From: Ruminococcus sp.
GTDB lineage: Bacteria; Bacillota; Clostridia; Oscillospirales; Acutalibacteraceae
DNA length: 9,765 nt
Direction of reading: 5' to 3'
NCBI GenBank assembly: GCA_017380355.1
Contig: JAFOED010000020.1
Coordinates: 1-9,765, forward strand
Of the stretch, positions 7,823-9,765 are shown piece by piece (within the stretch, counting starts at the first letter, position 1; each line of letters starts with the position of its first letter). Both the position numbers and the translations under genes were made by a program. Under the pieces are notes generated by a model. It saw only the letters and a program-made list of their open reading frames with translations, searched no databases and was not told where the DNA came from.

Positions 7823-7880
7823 TAGAGCGAGACAAATAAATCAGAATCAGATTTTTGATGGATTTACTTGGCTCACTCTA
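7823..7880 (-). promoter_or_regulatory. Long 5'-terminal hairpin in the leader of the DUF6062-like gene
   Basis: Bases 7823-7842 and 7861-7880 form a near-complete inverted repeat. As minus-strand RNA, all but one (7832/7871) of 20 positions pair, two of them as G-U. A small inner stem (ATCA/TGAT, 7846-7849 with 7856-7859) caps it. The two G-U positions would be C/A mismatches in plus-strand RNA, so the fold suits the minus transcript only. The predicted start site of the minus promoter, near 7880, places this hairpin at the very 5' end of the mRNA. The ribosome binding site (7808-7811) remains outside. A role in mRNA stability is likely but inferred. Confidence 0.6.
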
Positions 7881-7886
7881 AGACTA

Positions 7887-7915
7887 ATTATAGCATATTA
7901 TTACTCTTTGTGGTA
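7887..7915 (-). promoter_or_regulatory. Extended -10 promoter of the DUF6062-like gene
   Basis: On the minus strand TGCTATAAT gives a perfect -10 box (complement of 7887-7892) with an extended TG. The -35 region (around 7909-7915) matches poorly, so the extended -10 probably carries the activity. The predicted start is near 7880, about 80 nt ahead of the ATG. The upstream half of this promoter coincides with the -10 box of the divergent glycosylase promoter. Confidence 0.65.
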
Positions 7916-7919
7916 TAAT
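7890..7919 (+). promoter_or_regulatory. Extended -10 promoter of the DNA glycosylase gene
   Basis: TGGTATAAT (7911-7919) supplies a perfect TATAAT at 7914-7919 with an extended TG. The -35 region (about 7890-7896) is weak and overlaps the -10 box of the divergent minus-strand promoter. Transcription should start near 7926, leaving a leader of about 25 nt. Confidence 0.68.
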
Positions 7920-7950
7920 GTTTTTATAAATATTTTGAGGACAGATGATT

Positions 7951-8766
7951 ATGGGAAAAGTTTCATTTGAAAATATATATCCGTTTGATTTAGCTCAGAC
8001 TCTTGATTGCGGGCAGAGCTTTCGATGGACAAAAAACGAAGACGGGTCTTTTACCGGAGTAGTTAAGGACAAGGTTGCCACCGCTTCATATTCTGACGGC
8101 ACACTAACGATAGAGTGTAATGGAAAAGTGGACGAGACGCTGTGGCGCGAGTACTTTGATTTAGATTTAGATTACGCAAATATTAAAGACGATTTGTCAA
8201 AAATGCACCCTGTATTAGCACAAGCGTCTGTGTACGCAGGAGGTATACGTATTCTAAAACAAGACCCGTTTGAGGCTCTTATTACCTTTATTATTTCGCA
8301 GAACAACAACATCGAGAGAATAAAAGGTATAGTTTCTCGATTGTGCGAAAATTTTGGCGAGTGCATTGATGGCACGCACTATACTTTTCCGAGTGCCGAG
8401 AAATTAGCTTGTCTGAGTCCTGATGATTTAGCGCCTATTCGCGCGGGTTTTCGCAACAGATACATAGTAGATGCTGCACAGAAGGTTGCAAGTGGTGAGA
8501 TAGATTTAGAAAAACTTTATGAAACGGACTACTTTGAAGCTCAGAAAGAGCTTATGAAAATCGTCGGTGTGGGTGTGAAAGTCGCCGATTGCGTTCTTCT
8601 TTACGGATTACATCGACTCGAGTCTTTTCCGCTCGATGTGTGGATGAAGCGTGCGCTATCTGTGCTTTTTGATGGATTTGACGGTAGTGAATTCGGTGAG
8701 TACGGAGGCATCGCACAGCAGTATATCTTCCACTATTCCCGTATGCACAAAGAGCTTTTTGATTAA
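7951..8766 (+). CDS. ogg: OGG1-type 8-oxoguanine DNA glycosylase/AP lyase
   Basis: A helix-hairpin-helix GPD superfamily glycosylase, expected to excise 8-oxoguanine and nick the abasic site. Counting from 7951 (271 residues), the N-terminal domain carries FDLAQTLDCGQSFRW (12-26). The NNNIER segment (118-123) matches the NNNIAR lesion-strand loop of human OGG1. The hairpin motif GVGVKVADC holds the probable Schiff-base lysine K210, and PLDVW holds the catalytic aspartate D229. GAGGA (7937-7941) lies 9 nt before the ATG at 7951 but only 3 nt before an in-frame ATG at 7945; the latter would add two residues. A related 3-methyladenine glycosylase (AlkA type) is less likely, given the K-VADC/D-V pattern. 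It has its own promoter. Confidence 0.88.
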   Translation: MGKVSFENIYPFDLAQTLDCGQSFRWTKNEDGSFTGVVKDKVATASYSDGTLTIECNGKVDETLWREYFDLDLDYANIKDDLSKMHPVLAQASVYAGGIRILKQDPFEALITFIISQNNNIERIKGIVSRLCENFGECIDGTHYTFPSAEKLACLSPDDLAPIRAGFRNRYIVDAAQKVASGEIDLEKLYETDYFEAQKELMKIVGVGVKVADCVLLYGLHRLESFPLDVWMKRALSVLFDGFDGSEFGEYGGIAQQYIFHYSRMHKELFD

Positions 8767-8781
8767 GTTTTTGTACATAAA

Positions 8782-8820
8782 ATCACCCCTTTTGCTAAAA
8801 CTACTATCGGGGTGATAGTA
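8782..8820 (+). promoter_or_regulatory. Hairpins covering the ribosome binding site of the next gene
   Basis: ATCACCCC (8782-8789) is the exact complement of GGGGTGAT (8809-8816), which is the ribosome binding site 3 nt before the ATG at 8820. An alternative, mutually exclusive local stem pairs TACTATC (8802-8808) with GATAGTA (8814-8820), leaving GGGGT in the loop. The first stem would hide the binding site and the second partly exposes it. No T-run follows, so this does not look like a terminator for the glycosylase gene. Translational control is inferred from the pairing alone. Confidence 0.55.
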
Positions 8821-9245
8821 TGGATGACGAAAAATTGCTTAATATGATTTCCAAAAACGCTGAGATGGGTGTGGTAGGAATCGACGCAGTAAAAGACTAT
8901 GCGACTTCCGACAAGTTCAAAAAAGAACTTATGAATCAGCGTGAGGAATACAACAAAATCTACAAAAGCGCTCACAATATGCTAAAAGAGCAAGGAAAAT
9001 CTGTTGAACATCCGAACGCGATGGCGAAAGTTTCGACCGAGATGATGAGCAGAATGAAAACGCTCGTTGATCCGACCGATGCCAAAATCGCCGAAATGAT
9101 GTTACAGGGAAGTGCGATGGGTGTCGCTAAGGTTATCCGTAACGCAAAAGACTATACAGGGTCTGATGAAGCTATAGTTGATTTAGCAAATAAACTTCAG
9201 CGCACGGAAGAACTCAATATCGAAAATATGAAGCGCTATTTGTAA
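8820..9245 (+). CDS. Methionine-rich helical protein of unknown function
   Basis: I do not recognise a named family. The 141-residue product looks wholly alpha-helical and soluble, with no signal peptide or membrane segment, 13 methionines and many charged residues. Two parts resemble each other: MGVVGIDAVKDYATSD (16-31) and MGVAKVIRNAKDYTGSD (100-116), each followed by a Q-R..EE helix. This suggests a four-helix bundle made from a duplicated helical hairpin. It recalls ferritin-like or DUF2383/DUF3231-type bundles, but I see no ExxH metal-binding motifs. The start is set by GGGGTGAT (8809-8816). It begins 53 nt after the glycosylase gene with no clear terminator or convincing promoter between, so co-transcription is likely. 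Confidence 0.8.
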   Translation: MDDEKLLNMISKNAEMGVVGIDAVKDYATSDKFKKELMNQREEYNKIYKSAHNMLKEQGKSVEHPNAMAKVSTEMMSRMKTLVDPTDAKIAEMMLQGSAMGVAKVIRNAKDYTGSDEAIVDLANKLQRTEELNIENMKRYL

Positions 9246-9247
9246 AG

Positions 9248-9278
9248 AAAAGCCTGACGGGAAACTGTCAGGCTTTTT
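9248..9278 (+). terminator. Intrinsic terminator after the helical protein gene
   Basis: AAAAGCCTGAC (9248-9258) pairs perfectly with GTCAGGCTTTT (9267-9277). Two further inner pairs close a GAAA tetraloop, and TTTTT (9274-9278) follows. It starts 2 bases after the stop codon and should end the glycosylase-helical protein transcript. Confidence 0.93.
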
Positions 9279-9298
9279 AGTATATCGCCAAAAAATGA

Positions 9299-9327
9299 TT
9301 GAAAAACTAAAACGCTTGTGGTATAGT
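9299..9327 (+). promoter_or_regulatory. Promoter of the small membrane protein gene
   Basis: TTGAAA (9299-9304), a 17-bp spacer and TATAGT (9322-9327), with an extended -10 TG at 9319-9320, form a good sigma-A promoter. Transcription should start near 9334, about 29 nt before the ATG at 9363. Confidence 0.8.
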
Positions 9328-9362
9328 CATAGTACTTTTTAATTTAAGGCAGGTTCAGATAA

Positions 9363-9602
9363 ATGAAAAAGTTTAATAAAAAAGCGTTTTTGGTCGCGCT
9401 CGTCGTGTCGCTCGTGCTTCTTGTTGTTGCAGTAGCGGCAACACTGTTGTTCGATTATTATAATGATACAATAAAATTTGATGCCTTAGGATTAGTGTTC
9501 GGTCACGCTATCGGTTTTGTTCTGCTTTTCTGTATTATTTACAGATACGAAGCGAAGGACAGCATAGATGACCCAGACAACATAGACCATAATATATACT
9601 AA
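9363..9602 (+). CDS. Small two-helix membrane protein, function unknown
   Basis: A 79-residue protein with a basic N terminus (MKKFNKK), a first hydrophobic segment (about 9-30), a short polar turn (31-40), a second hydrophobic segment (about 41-60) and an acidic tail rich in D and N (65-79). The charge pattern predicts a membrane hairpin with both ends in the cytoplasm. It is supported as a real gene by its own promoter (9299-9327), placement between a terminator and an insertion sequence, and coherent membrane topology. The ribosome binding site is weak (AAGG/AGG around 9346-9353). I do not recognise a family and assign no function. Confidence 0.72.
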   Translation: MKKFNKKAFLVALVVSLVLLVVAVAATLLFDYYNDTIKFDALGLVFGHAIGFVLLFCIIYRYEAKDSIDDPDNIDHNIY

Positions 9603-9624
9603 AAAAGAAAAGCTCAGGCTAAAG

Positions 9625-9649
9625 TGCACTGCCCCAAATTGTGCGGACA
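9625..9649. repeat. Putative right terminal inverted repeat of the IS
   Basis: The sequence from TGCACTGCCCC through TGTGCGGACA has the length (about 25 bp), TG terminus and GGACA inner end seen in IS3/IS150-group terminal repeats. The partner repeat lies outside the window, so the assignment rests on form and on its position relative to the transposase. Confidence 0.65.
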
Positions 9650-9686
9650 ATACAAAAACGCCCCTAATGGTAGAAAATATTAAAGT

Positions 9687-9765
9687 TTAAGCAACATGCT
9701 GACATCGCTTTTCGAACGGTGTCAGTTTTGTTTTTAGTTGAATTCTCTGATTGTTGTAAAAGTAG
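9687..9765 (-). CDS. IS3-family transposase OrfB, C-terminal end (partial)
   Basis: Twenty-five codons on the minus strand, ending in TAA (complement of 9687-9689), encode YFYNNQRIQLKTKL followed by TPFEKRCQHVA. The YYNxxRxQxxL...TPxE pattern is the characteristic C terminus of the rve-type DDE integrase domain of IS3-family OrfB. It lies just downstream of the catalytic glutamate region, which is off the window. Only the family can be stated, and the reading frame upstream cannot be checked for intactness. Confidence 0.85.
   Translation of the reverse strand, partial: YFYNNQRIQLKTKLTPFEKRCQHVA

Larger units (their letters stand above)
9625..9765 (-). mobile_element. 3' end of an IS3-family insertion sequence (runs off the window)
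   Basis: The left boundary is set by a terminal repeat beginning TGCACTGCCCC at 9625, with the 5'-TG expected at IS3-family ends. It lies about 60 bases beyond the stop of a minus-strand transposase. The element extends past the right edge, so its other end, its length and the flanking target duplication cannot be seen. It looks like a recent insertion in an otherwise chromosomal region, but whether it is complete is unknown. Confidence 0.78.

Noticed and set aside
8755..8783. Possible promoter with TAAAAT (8778-8783) before the helical protein gene
   Set aside because: The -35 region is CTTTTT, a poor match, and there is no extended TG. Transcription from the glycosylase promoter explains the gene better.

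Overview
The window carries the nusA-infB translation/transcription operon of a low-to-moderate GC Gram-positive bacterium, most likely a gut-type clostridium of the Oscillospirales/Ruminococcus kind. The reasons are the Firmicutes gene order rimP-nusA-rnpM-ylxQ-infB-rbfA-nrnA-truB, the short NusA without C-terminal acidic repeats, strong AGGAGG-type ribosome binding sites, TTGACA/TATAAT promoters, and a DUF6062-like protein and an OGG1-type glycosylase of clostridial character. Assignment below class Clostridia is inference.

Layout. Bases 1-66 are the 3' end of an unidentified gene, closed by a strong terminator (74-106). A near-consensus promoter (138-166) and a leader hairpin (194-223) open the main operon, which runs without a visible internal terminator from rimP (244) to truB (7051). 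The genes are tightly packed: rnpM/ylxQ, rbfA/nrnA and nrnA/truB overlap, and ylxQ/infB and infB/rbfA are 3-5 nt apart. The operon ends at a hairpin (7053-7085) with T-runs on both sides. That hairpin should also terminate the convergent minus-strand DUF6062-like gene (7098-7799).

Between the DUF6062-like gene and the plus-strand OGG-type DNA glycosylase (7951-8766) lies a compact divergent control region. Two extended -10 promoters face away from each other and overlap, and the minus transcript should begin with a roughly 20-bp hairpin. The glycosylase is followed by a methionine-rich helical protein of unknown function (8820-9245), whose ribosome binding site sits inside competing hairpins, and then a terminator. 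Next comes a small two-helix membrane protein with its own promoter (9363-9602). The window ends in the 3' end of an IS3-family insertion sequence on the minus strand (9625-9765). It seems to have landed in what was probably the membrane-protein gene's terminator.

Together the operon genes cover ribosome maturation (RimP, RbfA), initiation (IF2), transcription elongation/termination (NusA), RNA-binding modulators (RnpM, L7Ae-like YlxQ), nanoRNA turnover (NrnA) and tRNA modification (TruB). I see no CRISPR array, phage module, toxin-antitoxin pair or defence system. The less ordinary material is regulatory RNA structure around 7823-7880 and 8782-8820, and two uncharacterised proteins with internal duplications. 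I do not find convincing evidence of a large undescribed system.
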